Part shown: piece by piece, positions 1 to 10,967 of the stretch
Position numbering within the stretch: the stretch's first letter is position 1
How the letters are laid out: the number at the start of each line of letters is the position of its first letter
Assembly (NCBI RefSeq): GCF_900198625.1
Contig: NZ_FZPK01000008.1
Location: 1 to 64,000 of the forward strand
Reading direction: 5' to 3'
DNA from: Helicobacter rappini
Lineage (GTDB): Bacteria; Campylobacterota; Campylobacteria; Campylobacterales; Helicobacteraceae
DNA length: 64,000 nt
Program-made: the position numbers and the translations under genes
The notes under the pieces: model-generated
Database searches by the model: none
Told to the model about the DNA's origin: nothing
What the model saw: only the letters and a program-made list of their open reading frames with translations

Positions 1-1343
1 GTGATAAGTGGGAATTTGAGGTGAATGGGACGCTTATTTATATCCCTAGCTTCTCGTTTGATACTGAAAATAGGGATATGGGGATAAATGTTGAGGCATC
101 TGGTCTTAGTAGCTTAGCGGCTAATGGGCATTTCTGTGAAAAAGATGGACATTCAAATAAAGTAAATAATAAGGCAGAACCCGGTGTGCCTTGCGGTGCT
201 GCAAGGGTTGGTGGATATGCGACTACAACCTTGCAACCTGTGCCAAAATTCTTTTTAAAATCTCGTGCCTATGAGTTACCATTGGGCATGAAAACAAACT
301 TTGGCTTTTCATTTACTACACCTTCTGGTCTTGCTATGCAGTGGGATGGTGTCGGTGGTGGATTCCTAAAAGATGTAAGCATTGCAATGATGGAGTTTAA
401 TCCTGTTGTATCTATAGCTTATGATGATATTTTTGCCTTTGGTGCTGGTGTAAGGGCGATTTATGCCTTCGGTGATTTTTCTAATACGCTTTTTGTGCCG
501 ATAAAACAAGATGTAAATATGGGAGCTCTTGGTAATATTCATAGCTATGGCACGACAAGAGTGGAGCAGGTCTCAAATGCGAGTTCATGGGGATTTGGCT
601 ATAATCTTGCAGCGACTTTACAACCATTTGCAAGGCTTGAAAATAATATGTTTCAGAATCTAAGACTAGCGGTTACCTATCGCTCTAATGTGCATTGGGA
701 TATGCAGGGCAAACTCTCGGCGAAGTCTTATATCTATCAAGGTGTAGATATTCCTATCATAGGTAGCACAAAGGTTGAGGGCTATATCGGTATGAATGCG
801 GATTTGACACTTGCTACTGATTTGCCACCTATTATAAATGTCGCCTTGTCGCAAGATTTTGGGAATCATAGAGTAGAGTTTGTATGGGAACATACGCTTT
901 GGGGCAAAGCTAAAATCTTTGAGTTTGGCTATGCAAATCAAGTGTTTGATATGTCAAATCTAAATGTTGGTAATCTTGCTTCTGGACAGATTAAACCTGA
1001 TGAAATGCTGGATGCGGCTGACTATTCTGCAGTGGCCTATGGAAATGGCTGGAAAGATTCTAGCGCGTATCGCTTGGGATATACATATTTTGGAGAATCT
1101 TATAAGATTATGGGAAGTATCGCCTATGATGAGACACCCGCCCCACAAGGTAAGTTTGGCATACCTGATGCAAATGCGTATATGTTTGGCTTAGGCTTTA
1201 GGAAAAGATTCTTAGATGATAGGCTAGATTTAGGTTTGGCTTATTCACTTGCACTAAAAGATAATAGAAAAAGCTTTATAGTCTCTCATGATGGTTTTGG
1301 GCAGTTGCATTTGCTTACTCTTGGGGCAAAATATTTATGGTGA
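1..1343 (+). CDS. Outer-membrane transport protein, OmpP1/FadL family (5' end outside window)
   Basis: The reading frame is already open at base 3 and runs to TGA at 1341-1343, so the signal peptide and N-terminus lie upstream of the window. A GTG at 21 is in frame but is probably internal. The roughly 446 visible residues are rich in Gly and aromatic residues in alternating beta-strand patterns and end in an aromatic residue (..AKYLW), as expected for an outer-membrane beta-barrel. The family carries hydrophobic compounds such as long-chain fatty acids across the outer membrane; the substrate here is unknown. The fold call is fairly secure, the ligand is not. Confidence 0.75.
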   Translation, partial: DKWEFEVNGTLIYIPSFSFDTENRDMGINVEASGLSSLAANGHFCEKDGHSNKVNNKAEPGVPCGAARVGGYATTTLQPVPKFFLKSRAYELPLGMKTNFGFSFTTPSGLAMQWDGVGGGFLKDVSIAMMEFNPVVSIAYDDIFAFGAGVRAIYAFGDFSNTLFVPIKQDVNMGALGNIHSYGTTRVEQVSNASSWGFGYNLAATLQPFARLENNMFQNLRLAVTYRSNVHWDMQGKLSAKSYIYQGVDIPIIGSTKVEGYIGMNADLTLATDLPPIINVALSQDFGNHRVEFVWEHTLWGKAKIFEFGYANQVFDMSNLNVGNLASGQIKPDEMLDAADYSAVAYGNGWKDSSAYRLGYTYFGESYKIMGSIAYDETPAPQGKFGIPDANAYMFGLGFRKRFLDDRLDLGLAYSLALKDNRKSFIVSHDGFGQLHLLTLGAKYLW

Positions 1344-1370
1344 TATAAGGTGTCTCTATATAACTTGTGA

Positions 1371-1376
1371 TATAAT
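1371..1376 (+). promoter_or_regulatory. Extended -10 box upstream of the poly-G gene
   Basis: TATAAT preceded by TG one base upstream (TGATATAAT), 27 bases before the ATG at 1403. It matches the extended -10 typical of the housekeeping sigma factor in this phylum, and an AGGGG ribosome binding site lies between it and the start. Confidence 0.5.
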
Positions 1377-1402
1377 ACGACAAACCGCATTTAGGGGATT
1401 TT

Positions 1403-2308
1403 ATGTCAAAAGTATATTTATGCTCATTTGCTGATACAAGACTTTGTTTATCAGCTTTAAGATTCTATCAGCAAGCAAAAGCTATGCAAGTTTTTGACTA
1501 TATTTTCTTATACAATGAGACAAATTTAGATAAAGAGTTTAGAGACGCCATGAGTAATCAAGCGTGTATAAACGGGGGGGGGGGGGTAACCAGAGGCTTT
1601 GGCTACTGGTGCTGGAAACCACAGATTATCTTACAAACTCTACAACAAATGAATGAAGGTGATGTTTTGTTCTATATTGATATAGGTTGCGAATTTCAGA
1701 TTGAGGGCAGAAGGCGACTACAAGAGATGATAGATGAGATAAGAAAAAATGAGATTATGGGGGTAATGGTGGGTGGACATCACATCGAAAAAGTATGGAC
1801 AAAAGCAAGTGTATTTCAGCATTTTGGCGTTCTAAATGACAAACATTATACAGATACAAGACAGATTGCTAGTGGTCTTGTCATGCTATGCAAAACACAG
1901 AGAACACAAGCCATTATGCAAGAGTGGCTCAATGTCTTTTATCATCATTTTGAACTTGTTGATGATAGTCCAAGCCCTATACCCAATGATGAAAGCTTTA
2001 TAGAAAATAGGCATGATCAAAGTATTTGGAGTATTCTCAATAAAAAACATAATATTGTAAATTTTGATGGTGTTGATTTTACGCAAATGGCAGTCAATCC
2101 AGAACAGCATCCAATAGTTACTGTGCGTAATGCAATATATTGCAGCTTTATCACATCATCTACAAACTCTACTGCAAATAGATATTTAAAGGTTATGTGG
2201 ATAATACCTGCTTTAATTAGCAAACTACACCCTATTCGTTCAGGCAGAAGATATGCACGCACTTTGAAAAAGTTTTTATTGCATTATTCTTTCGTTAATA
2301 AAAATTAA
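1403..2308 (+). CDS. Putative phase-variable glycosyltransferase-like protein
   Basis: A 301-residue cytoplasmic protein with no signal peptide. It has a GFGYWCWKP motif near residue 65 and a YIDIGCEF motif near residue 92, a pattern I associate with surface-polysaccharide glycosyltransferases of the GT-A type, where the acidic motif could bind nucleotide sugar. A run of 13 G (1574-1586) codes for four glycines and the start of a valine codon. With 13 G the frame is open to the stop; any change not divisible by three would truncate the protein near residue 60. ATG at 1403 is preceded by AGGGG. The likely role is switchable modification of LPS or another surface glycan. The glycosyltransferase assignment is inference from motifs. 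Confidence 0.6.
   Translation: MSKVYLCSFADTRLCLSALRFYQQAKAMQVFDYIFLYNETNLDKEFRDAMSNQACINGGGGVTRGFGYWCWKPQIILQTLQQMNEGDVLFYIDIGCEFQIEGRRRLQEMIDEIRKNEIMGVMVGGHHIEKVWTKASVFQHFGVLNDKHYTDTRQIASGLVMLCKTQRTQAIMQEWLNVFYHHFELVDDSPSPIPNDESFIENRHDQSIWSILNKKHNIVNFDGVDFTQMAVNPEQHPIVTVRNAIYCSFITSSTNSTANRYLKVMWIIPALISKLHPIRSGRRYARTLKKFLLHYSFVNKN
1574..1586 (+). repeat. Intragenic poly-G tract (G13)
   Basis: Thirteen consecutive G within the coding region of the glycosyltransferase-like gene, starting exactly at a codon boundary (codon 58). Intragenic G tracts of this length are classical slipped-strand mispairing sites in Campylobacter and Helicobacter. The copy shown is in the ON frame. Confidence 0.9.
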
Positions 2309-2508
2309 TAACTTGTATTAACTTCCTTATTTCAAAAATCAACACAATAAAAACAAAATGTGAAAAATATTCACACCAAATAATTATTCTGCAATATTTC
2401 ACAAACGACTATATATAGGCATTTTCATAACTTTGTAAAATAGATATTCCGTTAATTTGTAAGAAATTTTATATTAAAGTTGCAATTTTAGTTTTTATTA
2501 AGTTATAG

Positions 2509-3924
<1,416 letters not shown>

Positions 3925-4068
3925 TCCCTGCTTGTAGATTTTGGAGTCTATATGTGGCATGATATCCATTTGGGATATTGCAGTATTTCAAACCTGTTTT
4001 AGCTTAGAAGGCAAATAAAATTTACTTAAAATATAACTTAGAAATAGCCATAACTCAAGTTTAGAATC

Positions 4069-4649
4069 TCAAACAAAACTTGCATAAATATACGCACGAT
4101 TGGTATTTGTAAAGACTTGTGTTTGCATATCATCTAATAAATCTTTTTCATTTGCAGTATTTGTGCCTTTGTAAAGCAGATAATGTCCGCTAGATTCTAA
4201 TAAATGCCTGCTATCACGCACCAAAATATCACTTCTACACACTGCACGAGAGGTGATTAAATCCCCCTTTATATCCTTGATATTATATGAGTAATCTGCA
4301 ATCACTTTGACATGTGATAAGCCCATGCTAATAATCGCATTTTCTAAAAATGATACTCTTTTCTTACGCGGCTCTAATAGATAAAACTTGCTATCAGTAT
4401 AATAACACGCAAGGATTAAAGCAGGGATCCAGCCCCACTACCTATATCAATACAAGTGTGAAATGGCTTTAAAAATGATATGGGAAGTAAGCTATCTGCT
4501 ATTTGATGATATAGCTCTTTAGAATCTTTTATAGCGGTTAGATTATGAATCTTTGCCCATTGAAGCAAGATATTACTGAATCTTTCTAGCGGCTTTGCCA
4601 TGTGTGGTTGTGATATAATGGCTTGTATATCATAGTTAATGTGCTGCAT
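4069..4649 (-). pseudogene. rsmG: 16S rRNA (guanine-527-N7)-methyltransferase, frameshifted
   Basis: Two minus-strand frames encode consecutive parts of one RsmG/GidB protein. The first (from ATG at 4649) runs through the SAM-binding start CIDIGSGAG and meets a stop near 4416. The second frame continues exactly where the family does, with PALILACYYTDSKFYLLEPR and a KKRVSFLENA block, then GLSHVKVIADY, and ends at 4069. The break falls at GGATCC (4425-4430): one extra T would restore GSGAGFPAL and a protein of about 193 residues, the normal size. The family methylates G527 of 16S rRNA, and its loss gives low-level streptomycin resistance. It could be a true mutation or a sequencing or assembly error. 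Confidence 0.85.
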
Positions 4650-4669
4650 TATATTCCCCTATATTATGC

Positions 4670-5869
4670 CTAATTTGCTTTTATTGTATTGATTAAGGCT
4701 TGATAGATTCCATGTGCGATGAGTTTGTAGCCTTGCGGGGTTAAATGCACATCTTGTTTTGATAGATTAAGCTCGGTCCATGCGGGTTTTGTGCCATTTT
4801 TTTCAATAAATTCATCAATGTCAAATAGCATGATATTCTCTAGCTTTGCAACCTTTAGTATCGCCTCTTTTACCGGCATAAAGGTTTTTGCACTCTTATA
4901 TCGCTTTTTTGAAGCATCAACAGGGAGTAATACAGGTGGTGGCGACATTAAAATAATGATTGCATTTGGATTATATTTCTTTAGCATAGATATAAACTCT
5001 CTATAATTTTCAATAAAGCGATCTTCTTTTAGCACATTATACATTGCATCATTTGATCCATAACAAAGCATGATAATGTCATAATCAAGCACTTGCAATT
5101 CTTTTTCTAGAATCTCTTTATTCCACTTTTTCCAAATATCAGAACGCACCCCATTAATCCCCAAATGCTCGATAATATTACTCTCTTTTTCCTTATAGAT
5201 AAAATAACCCCCAAGTTTTACCTCTTTGCTTAAAGCATGAATAGTGATAGGAAATCTAAGCTTTAGATTTGCAATCTCCCAAGTATCATTTTTATCTGCA
5301 CGCAATATATGACTTTTAGAATCTGCATCTTCTATCCTTAATGCCTCTTTTGTGTCATTATTTTTAAATACAATTTGTGCGATAAAGTTATTATTCCAAG
5401 CACGGATTTGCTTTGGATTTATGCTAAGCTTGATGCTTGCTGGTAAAGATTCTGGATAGGCTATCACACCGCCCATAGGATAGTCTGTATAATCGCTAGG
5501 TTTTCTTGAATCTAGCACTAAAAAGCCATCATTTTGGTATTCTAAAAGCAAAGTTTGATGATATGAGGGCATAAGCGGATAGGTAAAACCTATGGCATTG
5601 ATATTTCCCAATATATTTCGCAACTCATTTGTGATAAAATCACTTGCAACATGGGAATCTCCAAATACACGGATACGCAAGTCCTTACGCCTTTTCCATT
5701 TGTGTTTTAACTGCTTTAATAACACAGAATCTTCCATATAATTTTGCAATACTGCATGTTCCATGTATGGTTTATATTGTGGATTAAGCTCTAAAAAAGT
5801 AAGCGTTTGAGCATTTATAACACCAATTAGGGCAAAATATGTGATAAAACACATTGCATACTTTTTCAT
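4670..5869 (-). CDS. Exported SGNH/GDSL-family hydrolase, possible peptidoglycan O-acetylesterase
   Basis: A 399-residue protein with a signal peptide (about residues 1-20, ending INAQ). The catalytic blocks of the SGNH superfamily are visible: RVFGDSHVASDF near residue 68 with the nucleophilic Ser, the GSND block (MLCYGSNDAM) near residue 273, and DVHLTPQGY near residue 375 with the Asp-His pair. The GDSH form of block I resembles periplasmic Ape1-type enzymes that remove O-acetyl groups from peptidoglycan and so influence lysozyme sensitivity and cell shape. That substrate is inference; no O-acetyltransferase gene lies next to it here. It starts 136 bases from nifU and reads in the same direction as the rsmG remnant. 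Confidence 0.65.
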   Translation of the reverse strand: MKKYAMCFITYFALIGVINAQTLTFLELNPQYKPYMEHAVLQNYMEDSVLLKQLKHKWKRRKDLRIRVFGDSHVASDFITNELRNILGNINAIGFTYPLMPSYHQTLLLEYQNDGFLVLDSRKPSDYTDYPMGGVIAYPESLPASIKLSINPKQIRAWNNNFIAQIVFKNNDTKEALRIEDADSKSHILRADKNDTWEIANLKLRFPITIHALSKEVKLGGYFIYKEKESNIIEHLGINGVRSDIWKKWNKEILEKELQVLDYDIIMLCYGSNDAMYNVLKEDRFIENYREFISMLKKYNPNAIIILMSPPPVLLPVDASKKRYKSAKTFMPVKEAILKVAKLENIMLFDIDEFIEKNGTKPAWTELNLSKQDVHLTPQGYKLIAHGIYQALINTIKAN

Positions 5870-6005
5870 ATTTGTCCTTTGTAATTTTTGTTGTTATAGT
5901 TTTAACTCGTTTTATATATTTTGTAGAAACTTAATCAAATAAATTTATAAATCATGTGTTTTAGAATCCTAGCAAAGCAAAAGCCCTGCATAAGATTCTG
6001 GTCTA

Positions 6006-6980
6006 TCATATCGGCAATACTCTAATTTTAGAATCTAGCTGCTCTTGCAACACAGATTCTATGGCATACAATGTGCCGGTTGCCCCACTCGCACAGCCGC
6101 TACACGCCCCAAGATAGCGGATATACACATCAATAAAACCATCGCTTGTATCCTTAATGTCTAAAATCTCCATATCGCCCCCATCCATCATAAGCATAGG
6201 GCGGATATTTGCGTCAATGACTTTATCAATCGCTTTTACCTTTTGCACCATTGTCATTTGAGCAAATGCGATTTCGCTACCTTTATCCGCTACTTTTTTC
6301 ACAGATTCTTTATCCATTTCCGCCCTTACTTGTGCGAGTATATCTACCAAATAATATTCCCTTTCCTCGTGTCCGCCGGGCTTGACACAGCTTTTACAAA
6401 ACGCCCCTGCTTTTGTGTAGTTTGTGATTTCTTCTACACTTTTTAAATCATTTAGCCTTATCACTTCTTTAATGGTAGATAGGCTAACTCTCGCGCATTC
6501 ACACACGATGATTTCACTCTCAAAGTCCGCTGCGTCCTTGCCTAGATAAATCCCCGCTGCTTTTTTAATCACATCATACGCCATAACAGAGCAGTGCATT
6601 TTCTGCCCCGGGACTGCTGGCGTATCAGGGTCATCACGCAAGGCGTGCTCTACATCAAGGTTGGTGATTTTTACCGCGTCTTGCACCTTTTTGCCAAGGC
6701 AGAGTTCCACCATCATATCACTACTTGCAATCGCCGTCCCACAGCCAAAGCTTTTAAACTTCGCATCAATGATTGTATCATTGCTATCCACAAGCCAATA
6801 CAGCCGCACCGCATCGCCACACGCTTCTGCACCATAGTCTGCTACGATGAGTTTTGCTCCCTTTTCATCTGCGTCTTTTTGTGTCAAAACGCCCAAATGT
6901 GTGGGATTATCCATTCTCTCGCTTACTTTGTTTGAATATGCGTCCCATAACGCACCACCGATTAAGTCATTCTTTGCCAT
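6006..6980 (-). CDS. nifU: Iron-sulfur cluster scaffold protein NifU
   Basis: A 324-residue three-domain scaffold that assembles Fe-S clusters and passes them to apoproteins. The N-terminal IscU-like domain (about 1-130) has its three cysteines in EACGDAV, SFGCGTA and KMHCSVM. A central BFD-like [2Fe-2S] segment (about 155-205) has IVCECARVS and AFCKSCVKPGG. The C-terminal Nfu-like domain (about 245-324) has MDGGD and the GACSGCASG pair. In Helicobacter pylori this NIF-type system is the housekeeping one and nifS lies beside nifU; here no nifS is visible, and the upstream neighbour is a nuclease-like gene. Assignment is secure. Confidence 0.93.
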   Translation of the reverse strand: MAKNDLIGGALWDAYSNKVSERMDNPTHLGVLTQKDADEKGAKLIVADYGAEACGDAVRLYWLVDSNDTIIDAKFKSFGCGTAIASSDMMVELCLGKKVQDAVKITNLDVEHALRDDPDTPAVPGQKMHCSVMAYDVIKKAAGIYLGKDAADFESEIIVCECARVSLSTIKEVIRLNDLKSVEEITNYTKAGAFCKSCVKPGGHEEREYYLVDILAQVRAEMDKESVKKVADKGSEIAFAQMTMVQKVKAIDKVIDANIRPMLMMDGGDMEILDIKDTSDGFIDVYIRYLGACSGCASGATGTLYAIESVLQEQLDSKIRVLPI

Positions 6981-7027
6981 TTTCTTTTCCTTTCAAATTT
7001 ATGTTTAAACAAAAAGTTAGTAACACT

Positions 7028-7567
7028 TTATCTTGTGTTGTTAAGTTTTTGTTTAATCTTTTCCTTATCTATCCCCATTTTGTCATAAAAAAGCTTCACA
7101 ACATCTTCACGCGTAAAAATTTCTGTCATCTCGCTTGCTTTAAAATCCCACTTATATCCAGCCCCAGTGCCTCTCGCACCCCTATTGTGTAGTTTGGTAA
7201 AGTCAATTTCATCTATTTTTTCAAGTCTCATGTAAATGCTATTTGGTGCAACACCTATAAAGCAAATATAATCGCATAAATCAGTCTGTTTGATATGTTT
7301 GTTTTGGAATTTCTTATTCACATCAAGGCTACGTGTTTTTACTTCCACCTTTATGCCATTTATCTGTATGTCCCAATTGCCTTGGTCTCCGTCCTTATAC
7401 ACAAGGCTAATATTTCTCTCCTTTGCAAAAATATCTCTTAGTAGCCTTTCTCCAAAACTCCCCCTTTTATCAATCTGCAAATGTCTGATTGCAATATATT
7501 TAGAATCGCTTCTCCATTGCGTGCTTTGATTGACTTCAGAATCTAAAAAGATATTTCTCCTTTTCAA
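7028..7567 (-). CDS. Orphan PD-(D/E)XK nuclease-like protein (restriction-endonuclease fold)
   Basis: A 179-residue protein. GSFGERLLRDIF (about residues 36-47) could supply the helical acidic residue, and GDQGNWDIQINGIKVEVKTR (about residues 60-79) gives the D-(x)n-ExK signature of PD-(D/E)XK nucleases. The rest is mixed alpha/beta with no membrane segment. There is no methyltransferase gene on either side, so it is not an intact restriction-modification unit. It lies 47 bases upstream of nifU and 20 bases downstream of adk, all on the same strand, so it may be co-transcribed. Alternatives are a DNA-repair or sugar-fermentation-stimulation-like nuclease. The fold is a motif-level call only. 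Confidence 0.5.
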   Translation of the reverse strand: MKRRNIFLDSEVNQSTQWRSDSKYIAIRHLQIDKRGSFGERLLRDIFAKERNISLVYKDGDQGNWDIQINGIKVEVKTRSLDVNKKFQNKHIKQTDLCDYICFIGVAPNSIYMRLEKIDEIDFTKLHNRGARGTGAGYKWDFKASEMTEIFTREDVVKLFYDKMGIDKEKIKQKLNNTR

Positions 7568-7587
7568 AGGCTCAATATAACAGGAAA

Positions 7588-8157
7588 CTATATCCTAGAT
7601 TCTATAAACTCACGCATATCAGCAACGATGACTTCAATGCTTCGTTCGCCATCTATCACATGCAAGATTCCATTTTTTGTATAAAAGTCTTGAATTTCTT
7701 TCAAAGGCTCTAGATACACACGCATACGATTTTTAAATACCTCAGCATTATCATCAGCACCCCTTGCACGACCAAGCACCCTATCTTTTGCCACTTCTTC
7801 GCTTACTTGCACTTCAATCACATTTACAAGCTGCACTTTAGAATCCTGCTTTAACACCTTGTCAAGCTCAAGCATTTGCTCGACACTACGCGGATAACCA
7901 TCAATCAAAATAATATCTTTTGGCGAATTATTAATCGCACCAACAATAGTTTGCACCACAATATCAAGCGGGACGAGATTCCCTGCTGATGTAAAACTCT
8001 CAATGAGTTTGCCCTGCTCACTGCCACTTGCCACTTCTGCACGCAATAAATCACCTGTGGAATAATGTGCGATTTTCGCATTAGATTCTGCGATTTTTTG
8101 TGCGTCAGTTGTCTTACCGCTACCCGGTGCGCCGATGATTAAAAACAATTTCTTCAT
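7588..8157 (-). CDS. adk: Adenylate kinase
   Basis: Converts AMP + ATP to 2 ADP and keeps the adenylate energy balance. The 189 residues begin with a P-loop, [11 protein letters not shown] (residues 8-18), followed by the AMP-binding [11 protein letters not shown] segment and the IDGYPRS motif (about residue 85). The LID region is short ([11 protein letters not shown]) and lacks a zinc-binding Cys set, as in the short-type enzymes of this phylum. ATG at 8157 is preceded by AAGGAG. It follows aspS by 14 bases in the same direction, the aspS-adk order also known in Helicobacter pylori. Confidence 0.95.
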   Translation of the reverse strand: MKKLFLIIGAPGSGKTTDAQKIAESNAKIAHYSTGDLLRAEVASGSEQGKLIESFTSAGNLVPLDIVVQTIVGAINNSPKDIILIDGYPRSVEQMLELDKVLKQDSKVQLVNVIEVQVSEEVAKDRVLGRARGADDNAEVFKNRMRVYLEPLKEIQDFYTKNGILHVIDGERSIEVIVADMREFIESRI

Positions 8158-8171
8158 GAATTTCTCCTTAA

Positions 8172-9938
8172 TTAATGTTGAAGTTTAATATGCAATTCGT
8201 TTAATTGCAATGTTGTAACACTGCTTGGTGCTTCCATTAAAAGACAGCTTGCCTTTTGTGTTTTTGGAAAAGCAATGACTTCTCTAATGCTTGTCGCACC
8301 ACTTAAAAGCATCACAAGCCTATCAAAGCCGATCGCAAAGCCACCATGTGGTGGTGTGCCATATTGTAATGCTTCAAGTAAGAATCCAAACTTTTCATTT
8401 GCTTCTTCCTTGCTTATTTGTAGTAAGTCAAAGATTTTGCTCTGAATCTCGCTTTTATGGATTCTTATGCTACCACCACCTAATTCCACGCCGTTTAGGA
8501 CTATGTCATAGGCGATTGATTGTATAGATTCTATATCACTTTCATCGATATTTTTTGGCATTGTAAATGGGTGATGAAGTGCTTTAATACCCTCATCAGT
8601 TTTCTCAAACATAGGGAAATTTACAACCCACACAAAGCTTAATTTGTCAGCGCAAATGAGATTAAGCTGATTTGCAACCTCAAGTCTTAATCGCCCCATA
8701 TAATCCCAAACGACATGTTTTTCTCCAGCTCCAAAGAAGATAATATCACCCTTTTTCGCACCAACTCTTTGCAACAAAGCCTGTATAGAATCTTCTGTGA
8801 GAAATTTAGTAAGCGGTCCTTTCAAACTCTCATCAATACTTTCTCTATCAAAGCTTTTACACTCTTCTTTTACTTGGATATAGGCTAATCCTTTTGCACC
8901 AAAATTACGCACAAATTTTTCTAAATCAGCAAGGCTTTTGCGACTAAATTTAGAATCCCCATCACGCACACATAGGGCTTTTATGCGATTAGCCTTTGTG
9001 TCAAGGGCTATCTCTTTAAATATATCATTATTTGAGCTAACAAATAAATCAGCCACTTCAACTAAAGGCATATCAAAACGCAAATCAGGCTTATCACTAC
9101 CATAGCACTCCATAGCGTCCATATAGTCCAAATGCGGAATCTTATAAGAAATACTCTTGCCACACGCTTTAAAAATCTCAAGGATTAAATCTTCTGCGAT
9201 TTGCATGACATCTTTTTCTTCACAGAAACTCATCTCAACATCGATTTGACTAAACTCTGGTTGTCTATCAGCGCGCAAATCTTCATCTCTAAAGCATTTT
9301 GCTATTTGATAATATCTCTCAAAGCCACTCATCATAAGCAATTGCTTAAATAACTGCGGGCTTTGCGGAAGCGCATAAAAAGAGCCATCATGCACACGAC
9401 TTGGCACAAGATAATCTCTTGCACCCTCTGGCGTTGCCTTTGTGAGTATGGGTGTTTCGACCTCTAAAAAGCCATGAGATTCTAAAAAATTACGCGTAAC
9501 ACTTGCTATTTTTGCACGCAATTTAAAAATATCAAGGCTTTTTTGACTACGCAAATCAAGGTAGCGATATTTTAGTCGCAACTCTTCATTTACGCTTTCA
9601 TCACCTATGATAATGGGTGTTGTTTGTGCTTTGTTTTCAATAGTGAGAGTGTCTAGCACGACTTCTATTGCACCTGTTTTTAACTTTGGATTGACTAAGC
9701 CCTCGCCTCTAGCCCTTACTCTGCCTTTTGCTAATAATACATATTCATCACGCACACTCGAAGCTATCGTGTGAGCCTTGCTGCTTGGGTCTGCTACAAG
9801 CTGTATAATACCGCTTTTATCACGCAAATCAATAAAGACAACACCACCATGATCACGATAACTATTACACCAACCGCATAGTGTAACCTCTTTACCAATA
9901 TCATCTGTGCTTAACGCTGTGTTATAATGTGTTCGCAT
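8172..9938 (-). CDS. aspS: Aspartyl-tRNA synthetase
   Basis: Class II aminoacyl-tRNA synthetase of the bacterial type, 588 residues. The N-terminal OB-fold anticodon-binding domain spans about residues 1-105 ([19 protein letters not shown]). The catalytic core includes the YRYLDLR motif, [20 protein letters not shown] (motif 2 region) with the aspartate-recognition residues, the GAD insertion domain in the middle (about 290-410), and a C-terminal motif 3 with the GIGFDRL-like [11 protein letters not shown]. In Helicobacter and relatives the enzyme is often non-discriminating, charging both tRNA-Asp and tRNA-Asn with Asp for later amidation by GatCAB. That is family knowledge, not visible here. 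Confidence 0.96.
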   Translation of the reverse strand: MRTHYNTALSTDDIGKEVTLCGWCNSYRDHGGVVFIDLRDKSGIIQLVADPSSKAHTIASSVRDEYVLLAKGRVRARGEGLVNPKLKTGAIEVVLDTLTIENKAQTTPIIIGDESVNEELRLKYRYLDLRSQKSLDIFKLRAKIASVTRNFLESHGFLEVETPILTKATPEGARDYLVPSRVHDGSFYALPQSPQLFKQLLMMSGFERYYQIAKCFRDEDLRADRQPEFSQIDVEMSFCEEKDVMQIAEDLILEIFKACGKSISYKIPHLDYMDAMECYGSDKPDLRFDMPLVEVADLFVSSNNDIFKEIALDTKANRIKALCVRDGDSKFSRKSLADLEKFVRNFGAKGLAYIQVKEECKSFDRESIDESLKGPLTKFLTEDSIQALLQRVGAKKGDIIFFGAGEKHVVWDYMGRLRLEVANQLNLICADKLSFVWVVNFPMFEKTDEGIKALHHPFTMPKNIDESDIESIQSIAYDIVLNGVELGGGSIRIHKSEIQSKIFDLLQISKEEANEKFGFLLEALQYGTPPHGGFAIGFDRLVMLLSGATSIREVIAFPKTQKASCLLMEAPSSVTTLQLNELHIKLQH

Positions 9939-10205
9939 TAAATTCCTTAAGAAAAAATGATTTGAAAAAAATGATTTTAGGATTGTAGCATTTTTTTGTT
10001 GAGAATAGCATTTTTAAAAATTCTCTCTTTGTTTTTAGGAGATTATATCTATCGTTTTCAATTTTTAGATTCTAAGCGCATAATTAATACATTGAAACAG
10101 TGATGTTTCCAATAAATTTAGATTTTGTAGTAAGTTCAAGAAGTATTTTTTTTATTATAGTGTTGCCATAATAAATGCAACAAGCTGTTATTTGTGGTTT
10201 AATCT

Positions 10206-10812
10206 TCAATAATTTACGATTAACTTGCCATCATCTGTTCTTTGTGCGGTATATTTTATCAATGCACTCATTTCGTCTCTATTTATGTCTTTCGTCTTTT
10301 TATCTATTGCTTTGTCTATCTCTTTATTGAATGCTGATATGCTACCATATTTCTCTTTGATAAGTTTTTCAAAATTCGTATCTGTCATTTTTTCTCCATG
10401 TTCAAGGTATTGCAGCAAATCGTATTTCCTACCCAAAATAAAAACCCTTTCAGCTACTTCTCTTGGCGTGTTCATATGTGCATTTGCACTACATATAATT
10501 CTTTTTCTTTCCTTATCTGTTTTTTCGGTCATAATTTTTTCAAGTTTCACACTTGTTTCTTTAAGAAATAATTCCATTACCTTTCTTGCCTCACTAGATA
10601 ACCCCATATTCTCATGTTTATCAATTTTAGCTACATGGTTTCTTGTGATTTCTTGTTTTGTTTTTTCTTTCATGAAATTTGCAACTTCTTCTTACACATC
10701 TTTATCAACACATTTTGGCGTATTGGAGCTATTTCCACATGCAATAAGCGATAATACACATAATATACTAGATACTAGCAAAACATAAGCTAATCTTTTT
10801 ATTTAGATTCAT
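10206..10812 (-). pseudogene. Broken lipoprotein gene (frameshift plus in-frame stop), family unknown
   Basis: Minus-strand ATG at 10812 starts MNLNKK and then hits a stop, but one A fewer in the A5 run would continue as KRLAYVLLVSSILCVLSLIAC, a lipoprotein signal with lipobox LIAC followed by GNSSNTPK. That frame then meets TAA at 10692-10694 and continues open for 162 further codons to 10206. An internal Met at 10673 gives an apparent ORF of 155 residues, highly charged and helical, with no recognised domain. The simplest reading is one lipoprotein of about 200 residues inactivated twice. The alternative is an intact cytoplasmic 155-residue protein from 10673, which has no good ribosome binding site. 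Confidence 0.55.
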
Positions 10813-10967
10813 GTTTATCTCTCACGCTAAATTGCAATACCATACATCAAAAGACAATAAGTCAAGCAAAGATTAATCTCACCCATCATGTTTCAAATCA
10901 CCTGAAAATACCATCTAAAAGTTTTATAGAATCTGTTTGTAAGTTGAACATATATTTGTATCGATAA

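Noticed and set aside
6594..7192. Overlapping plus-strand ORFs opposite nifU and the nuclease-like gene
   Set aside because: They lie antisense to a certain gene (nifU) with all cluster ligands, and show no motif or ribosome binding site.
10225..10788. A 187-residue plus-strand ORF opposite the broken lipoprotein gene
   Set aside because: Uniformly hydrophobic, Ser/Phe/Leu-rich composition is that of an antisense shadow of a Lys/Glu-rich gene. The minus strand has a lipobox and a charged helical body.
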